A stretch of 64,000 bases of DNA from Kumtagia ephedrae (GCF_003012745.1 NZ_PXYK01000016.1:62001-126000), one strand, 5' to 3'; shown: positions 40,257 to 48,569, counted from the stretch's first letter. The notes: generated by a model from the letters alone, not told the origin. Numbers and translations are program-made.

Positions 40257-41254
40257 GCGGCCCAGACGCAACCACCATGGACAAGCCGGCCGTTTCCGCG
40301 GCGGCGTCGCGCCCGGCGCAATTTCTCGGCTTCACGCCGGCGCGCGCCATCTTCTTCCTGCTGTTTGCGGCTTTCGTCGTGGTCGCGCCGGCGCTGCTCT
40401 ATCCGATCTTCCTGATGAAGGTGTACTGCTTCATCATCTTCGCCTGCGCCTACAACCTTTTGCTCGGCTACACCGGGCTGATGAGTTTCGGCCATGCCGC
40501 CTTCTTCGGCATGGGCGCCTATCTGTGCGGCTACGCAGCCACCCGCTGGGGGCTGCCGTTCGAGCTGGCGGTGCTGACCGGTACCGGCACCGCGGCGCTG
40601 CTCGGCCTGCTGTTCGGCTGGATCGCCATCCGCCGCACCGGGCTCTACTTCGCCATGATCACGCTGGCGCTGGCGCAGATGGTCTATTTCGTCGCGCTGC
40701 AGGCGCCGTTCACCGGCGGCGAGAACGGCATCCAGTCGGTGCCGCGCGGCTCGGTCCTCGGCATCGTCGACCTGTCGTCCAACACCGCGCTCTACTGGAC
40801 CGTGTCGATCGTCGTGCTGGCGGTGCTGGCCCTCTACAACCGCATCGTCCACTCGCCCTTCGGGCGGGTGCTGCGCGCCATCCGCAACAACCCCGAGCGC
40901 GCCATGTCGCTCGGCTACGACGTCGACCGCTTCAAGATCGCCGCCTTCACGCTCTCGGCGGCGCTGTCGGGCTTCGCCGCCTCGCTGAAGACCGTCGTCT
41001 TCGGCATCGCCACGCTCACCGACGTCTCCACCGTGGTGTCGACCGAGGTGGTTTTGATCAACCTCGTCGGCGGCATCGGCACGATCTTCGGGCCGGTGGT
41101 CGGCAGCTTCGTCATCCTGTCGCTGGAGCATTTCCTGGCGCCCTACGGACCGTGGGTGCTGCTCCTGCAGGGTCTCGTCTTCATGCTGTTCGTGCTGGTC
41201 TTCCGCCAGGGCATCGTCGGCGAATTGCAGAAACGGCTGCGGGTCGGGCTTTGA
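40253..41254 (+). CDS. ABC transporter permease (LivM-like)
   Basis: A 333-residue inner-membrane protein. LLLGYTGLMSFGHAAFFGMGAYL is the LivM signature; GGIGTIFGPVVGSFVILSLE follows near the C-terminus. It completes the importer. The ATG overlaps the livH-like stop (ATGA). A GC-rich palindrome follows at 41281 and may end the operon. Confidence 0.93.
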   Translation: MSGPDATTMDKPAVSAAASRPAQFLGFTPARAIFFLLFAAFVVVAPALLYPIFLMKVYCFIIFACAYNLLLGYTGLMSFGHAAFFGMGAYLCGYAATRWGLPFELAVLTGTGTAALLGLLFGWIAIRRTGLYFAMITLALAQMVYFVALQAPFTGGENGIQSVPRGSVLGIVDLSSNTALYWTVSIVVLAVLALYNRIVHSPFGRVLRAIRNNPERAMSLGYDVDRFKIAAFTLSAALSGFAASLKTVVFGIATLTDVSTVVSTEVVLINLVGGIGTIFGPVVGSFVILSLEHFLAPYGPWVLLLQGLVFMLFVLVFRQGIVGELQKRLRVGL

Positions 41255-41278
41255 GCCGGCGCTTTCTCCAGCCTGGGT

Positions 41279-41340
41279 TCCTCGCCCCCACGAAGTGGGG
41301 GAGAGGTGGCGAGCCCGGAGGGCGAGACGGAGAGGGGGTC
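41279..41340. repeat. short palindromic repeat after the importer operon
   Basis: CCCCCAC and GTGGGGG pair around GAA at 41285-41301, followed by a GC-rich tail (GGCGAGCCCGGAGGGCGAG). This is a typical rhizobial intergenic palindrome and lies between convergent genes, so it may also work as a terminator. Confidence 0.6.
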
Positions 41341-41366
41341 TTCTCCGCGTCACGCCGCCGCGTAGC

Positions 41367-42164
41367 TCACCGCCCCTTGAAAACCGGCTTGCGCCGCTCC
41401 GCGAAGGCGCTGATGCCCTCGCGCGCATCCTCCGTGCCGGCCAGCGCGGCGAGTGCCTGCGCCTCGTGCTCGAGCTGCGTCTCGAAGGGCTCGCTGCGCG
41501 CCGACATGAAGGTCCGCTTGATCGCGCCATAGGCGAGCGTCGGGCCGGCGGCGAGTTTTTTGGCAACCGCCTCGGCACCCGCCATCAGCTCGGCGCCGGG
41601 CACGACATAGTCGGCGAGGCCCGCCTGCCTCGCCTCGCCCGCCTCGATCGCCTCGGACAGCATGATGAAGCGTTTCGCCCGCGAAAATCCCATGCGGCTC
41701 GACAGCGAGACGGTGGAGCCGGAATCGGCGCAGAAGCCGATCATCGAGAAGGCGGCGTTGAACTTCACGCCCTCGGCGGCGAAGACGATGTCCGACATCG
41801 CTACCAGCGACACCGCCCCGCCGGCGACGTCGCCTTGCACGGCGCAGACGACCGGCGCGTTCATGCGCTGGAAACGGCCCAGCGCCATGTGCAGGTCGGC
41901 CGTCCACGCCTTGACGATGCGCGGGAGCTGCGACAGATCCTTGACGAAAGCCCGGATGTCGCCGCCCACCGAGAAATAGCGTCCTTCGGCGGCGAGCAGC
42001 ACGGCCCGCACGTCGTCGCGGCTGGAGAGCTCGACAGACAGGTCGCGCAGGTCACGGCACATGCGCCCGTCCATCGGGTTGCCGCGCTCCGCCTGGGTCA
42101 AGGTGACCCGCGCCAGGCCGTCCTCGATCCGGCAGGCGAGTGTCTCCATCGTCAGCCCGGTCAT
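41367..42164 (-). CDS. enoyl-CoA hydratase/isomerase family protein
   Basis: A 265-residue crotonase-fold protein. The oxyanion-hole segments FSVGGDIRAF and GDVAGGAVSLVAMSDI are present. The usual first catalytic Glu is absent, but Asp147 in FCADSGSTVSLSSRMG sits where PaaG-type isomerases carry their Asp. It may therefore move a double bond rather than hydrate. The start at 42164 is preceded by AAGGAG. It diverges from a thioesterase gene; paired operator sites lie between. Confidence 0.85.
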   Translation of the reverse strand: MTGLTMETLACRIEDGLARVTLTQAERGNPMDGRMCRDLRDLSVELSSRDDVRAVLLAAEGRYFSVGGDIRAFVKDLSQLPRIVKAWTADLHMALGRFQRMNAPVVCAVQGDVAGGAVSLVAMSDIVFAAEGVKFNAAFSMIGFCADSGSTVSLSSRMGFSRAKRFIMLSEAIEAGEARQAGLADYVVPGAELMAGAEAVAKKLAAGPTLAYGAIKRTFMSARSEPFETQLEHEAQALAALAGTEDAREGISAFAERRKPVFKGR

Positions 42165-42197
42165 GCCATGCGCTCCTTCCCGCTTGCTCAAAAAAGA

Positions 42198-42224
42198 TAT
42201 AGTAACATACTATTTTATAGCGCA
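42198..42224. promoter_or_regulatory. candidate operator d, paired sites 15 bp apart
   Basis: TATAGTAACATA (42198-42209) and TTTTATAGCGCA (42213-42224) have centres 15 bp apart. The first also forms ATAGTA-ACA-TACTAT, an inverted repeat. They lie between the divergent crotonase and thioesterase genes. Confidence 0.5.
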
Positions 42225-42254
42225 TGATTTGCAAGGCTTCGCCTGCCGATCCGA

Positions 42255-42274
42255 GCCCTGAGCTTGTCGAAGGC
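42255..42274. repeat. GAGCTTGTCGA-type short repeat
   Basis: GCC and GGC arms flank CTGAGCTTGTCGAA. The core GAGCTTGTCGAA recurs at 42812. This motif is a widespread intergenic repeat of alphaproteobacteria. It lies in the leader of the thioesterase gene. Confidence 0.55.
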
Positions 42275-42301
42275 GGGGAATGCGAGTTGTCGGGAGGGGA
42301 T

Positions 42302-42751
42302 GTGATCACGGAAACCGTCGCCGATTTCGGGACCGACAGGCCGCCCGCCGGCTTCCGGCCGCTGCTCGGCCGCGCCGAGGTGGAGATGGTCGCGGGCCCG
42401 TTCTACGAGCGCCGGACCGCCGGCGGCCAGTGGCAGCTCGGCTTCCGGGTCACCCCGCGCAAGCTCAACCGCATGGGTGTGTGCCACGGCGGCGTGCTGG
42501 CGGTCTTCGCCGACATCCAGGGCAGCGCGCTGAAGAAGTCGCTGGACCTGGTCGCCGAGTCGCCCACGGTCACGCTCGGCATTGACTATGCCGCCCCGGC
42601 TCATGCCGGCGCCTGGGTGCAGTCGCGGCCGGAGCTGGTGCGCCAGACCGCGACGCTGCTGTTTTTTCACGCCCTGTTTTATGCCGACGACACGCTGTGT
42701 GCGCGGGCCAGCGGCATCTACTATCTGAGCAGCCGCCGATTGGATGTGTGA
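42302..42751 (+). CDS. PaaI-type hotdog thioesterase
   Basis: A 149-residue hotdog-fold protein with LNRMGVCHGGVLAVFADIQGSAL, the PaaI motif (HGG followed by an acidic residue in the helix), and SPTVTLGIDYAAPAHAGAWV. It would hydrolyse a dead-end CoA thioester to free CoA. The start was set at GTG 42302 behind GGGAGGGG, because the longer frame from 42224 reads through a short intergenic repeat. Confidence 0.82.
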   Translation: MITETVADFGTDRPPAGFRPLLGRAEVEMVAGPFYERRTAGGQWQLGFRVTPRKLNRMGVCHGGVLAVFADIQGSALKKSLDLVAESPTVTLGIDYAAPAHAGAWVQSRPELVRQTATLLFFHALFYADDTLCARASGIYYLSSRRLDV

Positions 42752-42805
42752 TCCGGAGGCTGGATTGAGGTCGCACTCCGTCCGACACCCTCATCCGGCT
42801 TCCCC

Positions 42806-42827
42806 GGTGGTGAGCTTGTCGAACCAC
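42806..42827. repeat. GAGCTTGTCGA-type short repeat with hairpin
   Basis: GGTGGT and ACCAC arms enclose the same GAGCTTGTCGA core as at 42255. It follows the thioesterase gene and precedes a convergent crotonase gene; it may act as a weak terminator. Confidence 0.5.
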
Positions 42828-42894
42828 GAGGGCGTGGGCGCCGATCACCCTGCTACAACGGAGGTGAAAGGTGGCGGCATTCCAGTCCGCGCAC

Positions 42895-43659
42895 TTACTC
42901 GTGTTTCAGAAAACCCTTCGCCGCGGCGCGGCTGGCGAGAGCGCCGGTGCCGGCCAGATAGGCCTGCGTGCGGTTTTCCAATTCGACCGCCGCCTGCAGG
43001 CTGGCGGCTTCCAGATTGGCCCACATGCCCCGCTTGGTCATCCAGGTCGCCATGCGGCCGTTGTCGGCGACGGCGCGGGCCAGCGCGACGGCTTCGCCCA
43101 TCAGCGCCTCAGGCTCGGCCAGCCGCAGCACCAGGCCGATGCGCTCGGCTTCCTCGGCCTCCACCATCCGCCCGGTCAGCATCATCTCGAAGGCGCGCGT
43201 CGTGCCGATGGCGCGCGGCAGCAGCCAGCTCACGCCGATGTCGCAGCTCGACATGCCGACCTTCACGAAGGCCGAGTTGAAGCGGCAGCGCGTCGAGCCG
43301 ATGCGCGTGTCGCAGGCGAGCGCCAGGCCGAGCCCGGCGCCGGCCGCTGCGCCGTTCACCGCCGCGATCGTCGGCTGCGGGATGCCCCGCAACTTCGTTG
43401 CCAGCGATCCGAATTTTTCCTGCCGCGCCATCCAGAAGGCGGCATCGCCGTCGCCGCCGGCCAGCGACAGGTCGAAGCCGGCGCAGAAGCCGCGTCCTTC
43501 GCCAGTGAGCACCAGTACCCGCGCTTCCGACCCGGCAACCGCGTCGAGCCGCGCCAACAGCTCGTCCACCATCGCGTCGGACAGGGCGTTCAGCTTGTCC
43601 GGCCGGTTGAGCCTGAGCGTGGCGATGCCGTCCGTCTCTTCGAGAAGGACGTCGGTCAT
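42895..43659 (-). CDS. enoyl-CoA hydratase/isomerase family protein
   Basis: A 254-residue crotonase-fold protein: LNRPDKLNALSDAM, FCAGFDLS and AAVNGAAAGAGLGLALACD. Neither canonical hydratase Glu is present; Asp140 in SSCDIGVSWLLPRAIG is at the PaaG position, suggesting a delta-isomerase or related reaction. The start ATG overlaps the stop of the 2,4-dienoyl-CoA-reductase-type gene (ATGA), so the two should act in sequence on an unsaturated acyl-CoA. Confidence 0.87.
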   Translation of the reverse strand: MTDVLLEETDGIATLRLNRPDKLNALSDAMVDELLARLDAVAGSEARVLVLTGEGRGFCAGFDLSLAGGDGDAAFWMARQEKFGSLATKLRGIPQPTIAAVNGAAAGAGLGLALACDTRIGSTRCRFNSAFVKVGMSSCDIGVSWLLPRAIGTTRAFEMMLTGRMVEAEEAERIGLVLRLAEPEALMGEAVALARAVADNGRMATWMTKRGMWANLEAASLQAAVELENRTQAYLAGTGALASRAAAKGFLKHE

Positions 43660-44537
43660 CGGCCCTGCCGCTCCTTCTCGGCCGATTTGCGCAGCGTCTC
43701 GCGCGCCGCCGCCCAGTCCTCCGCGCTCATGTCGGAAAGCTCTGCGAAGGTCGACGGCGCGGTCAGCCGGTGGCCGCCATCGATCGGGATGGTGGCGCCG
43801 TTCACGTAGGAGCATTCGTCGAGCATCAGGAACACCAGGATGGTGCGCAGCTCGTCCATCTCGCCGTAGCGGCGCAGCGGCACCTTGTCCGGCTGGGTCG
43901 CGCCGACGGAGGAGCCGGGGATCGGATTGAGCTTTTCCCAGGCGTTCTCTGTGGGGAAGGGGCCGGGGGCGACGGCGTTCAGCCGGATGCCCTTCGGCCC
44001 CCATTCGGCGGCGAGCGACATGGTCATGGCATGGACGGCGGTCTTGGCCATGGCGCAGGGCACGACATAGGCCGAGCCCGACCAAACCCAGGTCACCAGA
44101 TTGGAGACCACCGTGCCCTTAGTACCGCCGGCGATCCAGCGCTTGCCGCAGCCGAGGGTGGCATAGAAGCTGCCGTCCATCACGGTGGCGCGCACCGCGT
44201 CGTAGGCCCTGTGCGAGATCGATTCGGTGGGCGCGATGAAGTTCGCGCCGGCATTGTTGACCAGGCCGGTGAGCGGGCCGCCTTGCCAGAGGTCCGCGAG
44301 CATGGCGTCCACCGCCTCGGCGTCGCGGATGTTCACCACCCGGTATTCCGCGGTGCCGCCCGAGCGCCGGGCGATCTCCGCGCAGGCGTCGGCCAGCACC
44401 TGCTCGCGCCGGCCGCAGATCGCCACATGCGCGCCATGCGCGGCGAAGCCGACCGACATCTCCTTGCCGAGGCCGGTGCCTCCGCCTGTCACCAGGATGC
44501 GCTTGCCCTTCAGGACGTCGCTGCGGAACGGGCTCAT
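43656..44537 (-). CDS. SDR of the 2,4-dienoyl-CoA reductase (DECR) type
   Basis: A 293-residue short-chain dehydrogenase. Cofactor motif TGGGTGLGKEM with ICGRRE (NADP-type Arg), NNAGANF. The usual catalytic YxxxK is CAMAK (Cys161, Lys165) inside GSAYVVPCAMAKTAVHAM, a layout seen in mitochondrial DECR1, which also lacks the Tyr there. LAAEWGPKGIRLNAVAPGP continues the likeness. It would reduce a conjugated dienoyl-CoA with NADPH. GGGAGGAAGC precedes the ATG. Coupled with the crotonase-fold gene downstream. Confidence 0.85.
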   Translation of the reverse strand: MSPFRSDVLKGKRILVTGGGTGLGKEMSVGFAAHGAHVAICGRREQVLADACAEIARRSGGTAEYRVVNIRDAEAVDAMLADLWQGGPLTGLVNNAGANFIAPTESISHRAYDAVRATVMDGSFYATLGCGKRWIAGGTKGTVVSNLVTWVWSGSAYVVPCAMAKTAVHAMTMSLAAEWGPKGIRLNAVAPGPFPTENAWEKLNPIPGSSVGATQPDKVPLRRYGEMDELRTILVFLMLDECSYVNGATIPIDGGHRLTAPSTFAELSDMSAEDWAAARETLRKSAEKERQGR

Positions 44538-44586
44538 GCTTCCTCCCTGTCGGTTTCCCCGGCGACCATAGCCGAGACTTGATTGC

Positions 44587-44613
44587 AAGTCTAACGTATA
44601 GTACGCCAGAGTA
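44587..44613. promoter_or_regulatory. candidate operator e, paired sites 15 bp apart
   Basis: AAGTCTAACGTA (44587-44598) and TACGCCAGAGTA (44602-44613, 10 of 12 to the consensus) have centres 15 bp apart. They lie between the divergent DECR-type SDR gene and the FadJ-like gene. Confidence 0.55.
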
Positions 44614-44635
44614 CGAAATCGGAGGAGGGAGCTGG

Positions 44636-45976
44636 ATGTCCGCATTGCCCGAGATGACGAACTTCCGCACGCGGCGCACGGAGGACGGCATCCTGCATCT
44701 CGTCTTCGACATGCCGGACCGGTCGATGAACGTCTTCTCCAACCGGGCCATACACGAGATAGACGCATTCGCCGACTGGCTGAAGGGGGCCGACGTCGCC
44801 GGCGTCGTCGTCTCCTCGGGCAAGCCGGGCGCCTTCTGCGCCGGCGCCGACCTCACCGAGCTGTCGGCCGCCTACGACATGATCATGGCGGCGCCCGAGG
44901 CGGAGCGCGACGCCCTGACGGTCGCGCATTTCTCGCCGATCGGCCGCGCCTTCCGCAAGCTGGAGACGGCGGGCAAGCCGGTCGCGGTCGCCGTGCACGG
45001 GCTGGCACTGGGCGGCGGCTGCGAGTTCGTTCTGGCCTGCCACCACCGGGTGCTGACCGACGCGAAGGAGACGCAGCTCGGCCTGCCGGAATCGCTGGTC
45101 GGGCTCTTGCCCGGCGGCGGCGGCACGCAGCGCCTGCCGCGCCTGGTCGGCGTGGAAAAATCGCTCGGCGTGCTGCTGGAGGGCGCCCGCCTCGACGCGA
45201 ACCGGGCGCGGGAAACAGGCGCGGCCAGCGAAACGGTGCCGCCCGGCCGGGAGATCGCGGCGGCGGAGGCGTGGATCCGCTCGAAGCCCGAGCCGCTGCA
45301 GCCTTGGGACCGCATGGACTGGAAGCCGGTCGGCAGCGCCGAGCTCCTCGGCATCACCGGCCCGCTGCGCGAAAAGATCCTGCGCGAGACCGGCGGCCAC
45401 TATCCGGCCGAGCTGGCGATCCTCGACTGCCTCGACCGCGGCCTGCCGCAAGGCATGGACGAGGGCGTCGCCGCCGAAATCGACGGCTTCAAGGATCTCG
45501 TGCAGCGGATCGAGCCGCGCAACATGATCGCGGTGATGTTCCTCGGCCGCGTCGACTACGACCGGCGCCGGCGCAAGGACGCGCTTCCAGCCGGCCTCGA
45601 TGCCTTCGCCGGCAAGGTGGATGCGGCGATGCAAGCAAAGGTCGCGGCACTCGGCGAGCGCGGCGCCGCGGCAAGAAGCTTTGCCGGCATCGCCGGCGCC
45701 GCGCCGGGCGATGTCGCGGCGGCGCAGCAGGTCGCGGATCGCAAGCCGCAGTGGTTCGAGGCCCCGCAAGGCGTGATCGAACGCGCCGCGCTCGCGGTGC
45801 TCGCCGCCGGCGCGCTTGCCGCGGCCGAAGAAGCCAGGTCATTCGCCGAAGACGAGCGCAACCTGGTCGATTTCCACTGCCAGCAGGCCGCCGGCTTCCC
45901 GCGTTATCTCGGCGGCCCCTTCACCTTCCTGGCGCGCTACGGCGAGGCGCGGTGCCGGGTGTTGGCCGCCGGCTGA
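44636..45976 (+). CDS. enoyl-CoA hydratase with FadB/FadJ-like tail but no dehydrogenase Rossmann domain
   Basis: A 446-residue protein. Residues 1-200 are a full enoyl-CoA hydratase with both catalytic Glu residues (Glu130 in GLALGGGCEF and Glu152 in LPESLVGLLPGGGGTQRLPR). Residues 240-310 (PLREKILRETGGHYPAELAILDCLDRGL) match the linker of FadB/FadJ. The NAD-binding GxGxxG domain of those fusion enzymes is absent, yet the C-terminus has GFPRYLGGPFTFLARYG, like the end of the FadJ dehydrogenase. It should hydrate enoyl-CoA only. GGAGGGAGC precedes ATG 44636. Confidence 0.85.
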   Translation: MSALPEMTNFRTRRTEDGILHLVFDMPDRSMNVFSNRAIHEIDAFADWLKGADVAGVVVSSGKPGAFCAGADLTELSAAYDMIMAAPEAERDALTVAHFSPIGRAFRKLETAGKPVAVAVHGLALGGGCEFVLACHHRVLTDAKETQLGLPESLVGLLPGGGGTQRLPRLVGVEKSLGVLLEGARLDANRARETGAASETVPPGREIAAAEAWIRSKPEPLQPWDRMDWKPVGSAELLGITGPLREKILRETGGHYPAELAILDCLDRGLPQGMDEGVAAEIDGFKDLVQRIEPRNMIAVMFLGRVDYDRRRRKDALPAGLDAFAGKVDAAMQAKVAALGERGAAARSFAGIAGAAPGDVAAAQQVADRKPQWFEAPQGVIERAALAVLAAGALAAAEEARSFAEDERNLVDFHCQQAAGFPRYLGGPFTFLARYGEARCRVLAAG

Positions 45977-46032
45977 GGCTCGCAGCGACGCCGGCGCTGA
46001 GCGAGCCGACCAGGGCAATCGCCTGCGCTTTT

Positions 46033-46172
46033 ACCCCCACCCCTGACCCCTCCCCTCAAGGGGGAGGGGGATCGGCTGCGTCTCCGCTAGGCACCAATCG
46101 TCGATGATTTCGCATGGCATAGCGGCCACAAAATCCCCCTCCCCCTTGAGGGGAGGGGTTAGGGGTGGGGGT
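46033..46172. repeat. palindromic intergenic element, copy 1 (140 bp)
   Basis: Outer arms of about 38 bases (ACCCCCACCCCTGACCCC... and its reverse complement at the right end) enclose a 68-base core. The core read on the minus strand is homologous to the core of the element at 62249-62390, so both are copies of one non-coding element in opposite orientation. It lies between convergent genes. Confidence 0.85.
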
Positions 46173-46246
46173 GCGAGGCACCGAATTCCCCGCCAAGTGC
46201 CATATGACCGTCGGCGAAAAGGTCGGCCCAGGGGCCAGCCCACGCC

Positions 46247-46753
46247 TCACCCCTTGCCCAGCACGCCGGACAGCACCTCCAGCCCCTGCGGATCGTGCGT
46301 GGCCTGCACGAAGATGCCGCTGGCGGTGAACACCGCCGTCGCGCCGACGCTGACCGTCGTGCGCGAGAACAGCAGGGTGCGCCCGCGCTTGGTCAGCTCG
46401 GTGCGCGCCTCGACCCAATCGCCCAACCGCACCGGCCGTAGATACTCCATCGACAGCGACGCGGTCGGGATCGACGTCTCCGGCAGGTCGGCGGCGAGCC
46501 GCACCGAATAGGCGGCGAAATCGGCGAATCCCGCCAGCATGCCGCCGTGGCAGGTGCCGTGGTTGTTCATGTGCCGGGGCGAGCAGCGGAAGGCGACGAC
46601 CAGCCCGCAATCCTCCACCCGCCCGTAGAACTGCGCCATCATCAGATGGAAGCCGATGCGCGGCGCGATCGGGCGAAAACCCGCCGGCGGATCGTCGGGC
46701 AGGTCGCGCGCCGCCAAGGCGGCGATCTGGTCGGCGCGGGCGTCTCCGGTCAT
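46247..46753 (-). CDS. PaaI-type hotdog thioesterase
   Basis: A 168-residue hotdog-fold protein with MNNHGTCHGGMLAGFADFAAYSV, the PaaI catalytic helix, and IPTASLSMEYLRPVRLGDWVEARTELTKRGRTL. It would release CoA from blocked intermediates. The ATG is 2 bases after the stop of the acyl-CoA dehydrogenase gene, so the pair forms an operon controlled by site f. Confidence 0.87.
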   Translation of the reverse strand: MTGDARADQIAALAARDLPDDPPAGFRPIAPRIGFHLMMAQFYGRVEDCGLVVAFRCSPRHMNNHGTCHGGMLAGFADFAAYSVRLAADLPETSIPTASLSMEYLRPVRLGDWVEARTELTKRGRTLLFSRTTVSVGATAVFTASGIFVQATHDPQGLEVLSGVLGKG

Positions 46754-46755
46754 GC

Positions 46756-47901
46756 TCAAAGATTCCTCGAGATCAGTTCCTTCATGATCTCCGAGGTGCC
46801 GCCATAGATGCGCTGCACCCGTGCGTCGGCATAAAGCCGACAGATCTCGTATTCGCGCATGAAGCCGTAGCCGCCATGCATCTGCACGCCGACGTCGACC
46901 ACGCGCCCCTGCATCTCCGAGCACCAGAGTTTCGCCATCGAGGCGTCGAAGGTGGTCAGCCGGCCCTCCAGATGTCGGCCGATGCACTGGTCGACGAAGG
47001 CCCAGCCGACGGAAAGCTCGGTCTTGAGTTCGGCCAGCCGGTAGCGCGTGTTCTGGAAGTCGGCCACCGCCTGGCCGAACGCCTTGCGCTCGCGCACATA
47101 GTCGCGGGTGATGTCGAAGGCCTTCTGGGCGGCGGCGATCGAGGTCACGGCGATGATCAGCCGCTCCTGCGGCAGCTCGCTCATCAGCATGCCCATCGCC
47201 TGGCCCTCGGCGGCCAGCGTGTTGTCGACCGGCACGCGCACGTCGTCGAAGAACAGCTCCGAGGTGTCGGCGCTGATCTGGCCGAGCTTGTCGAGGTTGC
47301 GGCCGCGGCGGAACCCCACGCGGTCGGCCTCGACCACGATCAGCGTCATGTTGCCGGAGCCGCGGCCCTCGCCGGTGCGGCACACCACGATGACGATGTC
47401 GGCGTGCTGGCCGTTGGAGATGAAGGTTTTGGCGCCGTTGATCACCCAGTCGTCGCCGTCCCTGACAGCGCGCGTGCGCACGCCCTGCAGGTCCGAGCCG
47501 GTTCCCGGCTCGCTCATGGCGATGGCTGAGACCAGCGAGCCGTCGACCATGCCGGGCAACCAGCGCTGCTTCTGCTCCGGCGTGGCGTGGTGCAGCAGAT
47601 AGCCGAGGCAGACGTCTGCATGCACCGAGACGTCGGCCGCCGGTCCCATGAAGCCGGAATAGGCGAGCTCCTCGGCGACCACCGTGTGCATGCGGAAATC
47701 CGCGCCGAGCCCGCCATGCTCCTCGCCGACGCTCGGGCACAGGAAGCCGGCGGCGCCGAGCTTGCCCCACAGCGAGCGGTCTACGATGCCCGCTTCCTCC
47801 CAGGCGTCGAAATGCGGGGCGATCTCCTCTGCAATGAAGCGGCGCAGGCTGTCGCGCAGGCCGTTGTGGTCCTCGCCGTAGAGCGCGCGGTTCGGCAGCA
47901 T
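46756..47901 (-). CDS. acyl-CoA dehydrogenase (LCAD/IVD-type active site)
   Basis: A 381-residue flavoprotein with AMSEPGTGSDLQGVRTRAV, SELPQERLIIAV (catalytic Glu at the LCAD/isovaleryl-CoA dehydrogenase helix position), QMHGGYGFMREYEICRLYAD and YGGTSEIMKELISRNL. It introduces an alpha-beta double bond in an acyl-CoA using FAD and passes electrons to ETF. GGAGGA lies 6 bases before ATG. The promoter upstream is unusually clear and carries an operator. Confidence 0.92.
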   Translation of the reverse strand: MLPNRALYGEDHNGLRDSLRRFIAEEIAPHFDAWEEAGIVDRSLWGKLGAAGFLCPSVGEEHGGLGADFRMHTVVAEELAYSGFMGPAADVSVHADVCLGYLLHHATPEQKQRWLPGMVDGSLVSAIAMSEPGTGSDLQGVRTRAVRDGDDWVINGAKTFISNGQHADIVIVVCRTGEGRGSGNMTLIVVEADRVGFRRGRNLDKLGQISADTSELFFDDVRVPVDNTLAAEGQAMGMLMSELPQERLIIAVTSIAAAQKAFDITRDYVRERKAFGQAVADFQNTRYRLAELKTELSVGWAFVDQCIGRHLEGRLTTFDASMAKLWCSEMQGRVVDVGVQMHGGYGFMREYEICRLYADARVQRIYGGTSEIMKELISRNL

Positions 47902-47956
47902 AGGGTGTCCTCCGGCAATCCGGGGAGCACAATGGCCCTCCGGCTTATACCGGAAG

Positions 47957-47986
47957 ATTATAATATGCTAGCGTATTAAATTACAA
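47957..47986 (-). promoter_or_regulatory. promoter with embedded operator f
   Basis: On the minus strand a -35 TTGTAA (47981-47986) is separated by 18 bases from a perfect -10 TATAAT (47957-47962). The spacer contains the palindrome TACGCTAGCATA (plus strand TATGCTAGCGTA, 47964-47975), identical to site c1. Repressor binding there would block RNA polymerase at the dehydrogenase/thioesterase operon. Confidence 0.72.
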
Positions 47987-48508
47987 GACTGAAAGCCGCG
48001 GCTCGCCGTGGTCTTCCAGCAGCTCGTCGTCGAGGCCGCCTCCCGCCGCGCCGTCGAAATTGCGGTCGGCGACGAGGCCGATCAGGTTCTTCTTCATGGC
48101 GTAGAGCGTGCGCGACGTCAGCTCCAGGTCCTCGCGCGGAATGCCCTTGAGGATGCGGGTGTTGAAGCTGTCGTTGATCGGGCCGATCTTGTTGATCAGG
48201 TCGCGCGCCTTGTCGGTCAGGTAGACGCGCTTGACGCGCCGGTCCTTCTCGTCGGCGCGGCGCTCGACGAAGCCGGCGCTCTGCAGCCGGTCGATCAGCG
48301 AGCCCAGCGCCACCTTGCCGACGTCGAGTTCATTGGCCAGTTGCGTCTGCGGCAGCCCGTCGTTGCGCGAGACGAATGCCAGCACCCACCATTGCGAGCG
48401 GGTGATGCCGAGCGGCGCCAGCTCGCGATCGTAGGAGACACGCCGCAGCCGCGACACGTCATGGATGAGATAGCCGAGCCTCAGATCCCAGGAGCGCGTC
48501 TCGTTCAT
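47981..48508 (-). CDS. MarR family transcriptional regulator (BadR-like candidate)
   Basis: A 175-residue winged-helix protein: DLRLGYLIHDVSRLRRVSYDRELAPLGITRSQWWVLAFVSRNDGLPQTQLANELDVGKVALGSL... is the MarR fold, with the wing ERRADEKDRRVKRVYLTDKA. BadR, the MarR-type regulator of cyclohexanecarboxylate degradation, is the natural comparison because BadH- and BadI-like genes lie nearby. It probably represses the island until a CoA thioester binds. The start at 48508 has GGGAGAA before it; its own upstream region holds a 9 of 12 site (g), suggesting autoregulation. It has the downstream promoter of the dehydrogenase at its 3' end. Confidence 0.88.
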   Translation of the reverse strand: MNETRSWDLRLGYLIHDVSRLRRVSYDRELAPLGITRSQWWVLAFVSRNDGLPQTQLANELDVGKVALGSLIDRLQSAGFVERRADEKDRRVKRVYLTDKARDLINKIGPINDSFNTRILKGIPREDLELTSRTLYAMKKNLIGLVADRNFDGAAGGGLDDELLEDHGEPRLSVL

Positions 48509-48557
48509 ATGGTTCTCCCGCCTTTTCTCTGCGGAGATTCGTAAGATTTCGAGCTTG

Positions 48558-48569
48558 TTAGCTATCATA
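48558..48569. promoter_or_regulatory. candidate operator g (MarR gene)
   Basis: On the minus strand TATGATAGCTAA, 9 of 12 matches to TAYGCTAGCRTA, about 50 bases upstream of the MarR start. Confidence 0.45.

Noticed and set aside
46033-46172. Possible CRISPR-like repeat structure.
   Set aside because: Only one inverted pair is present, with no series of direct repeats and spacers.
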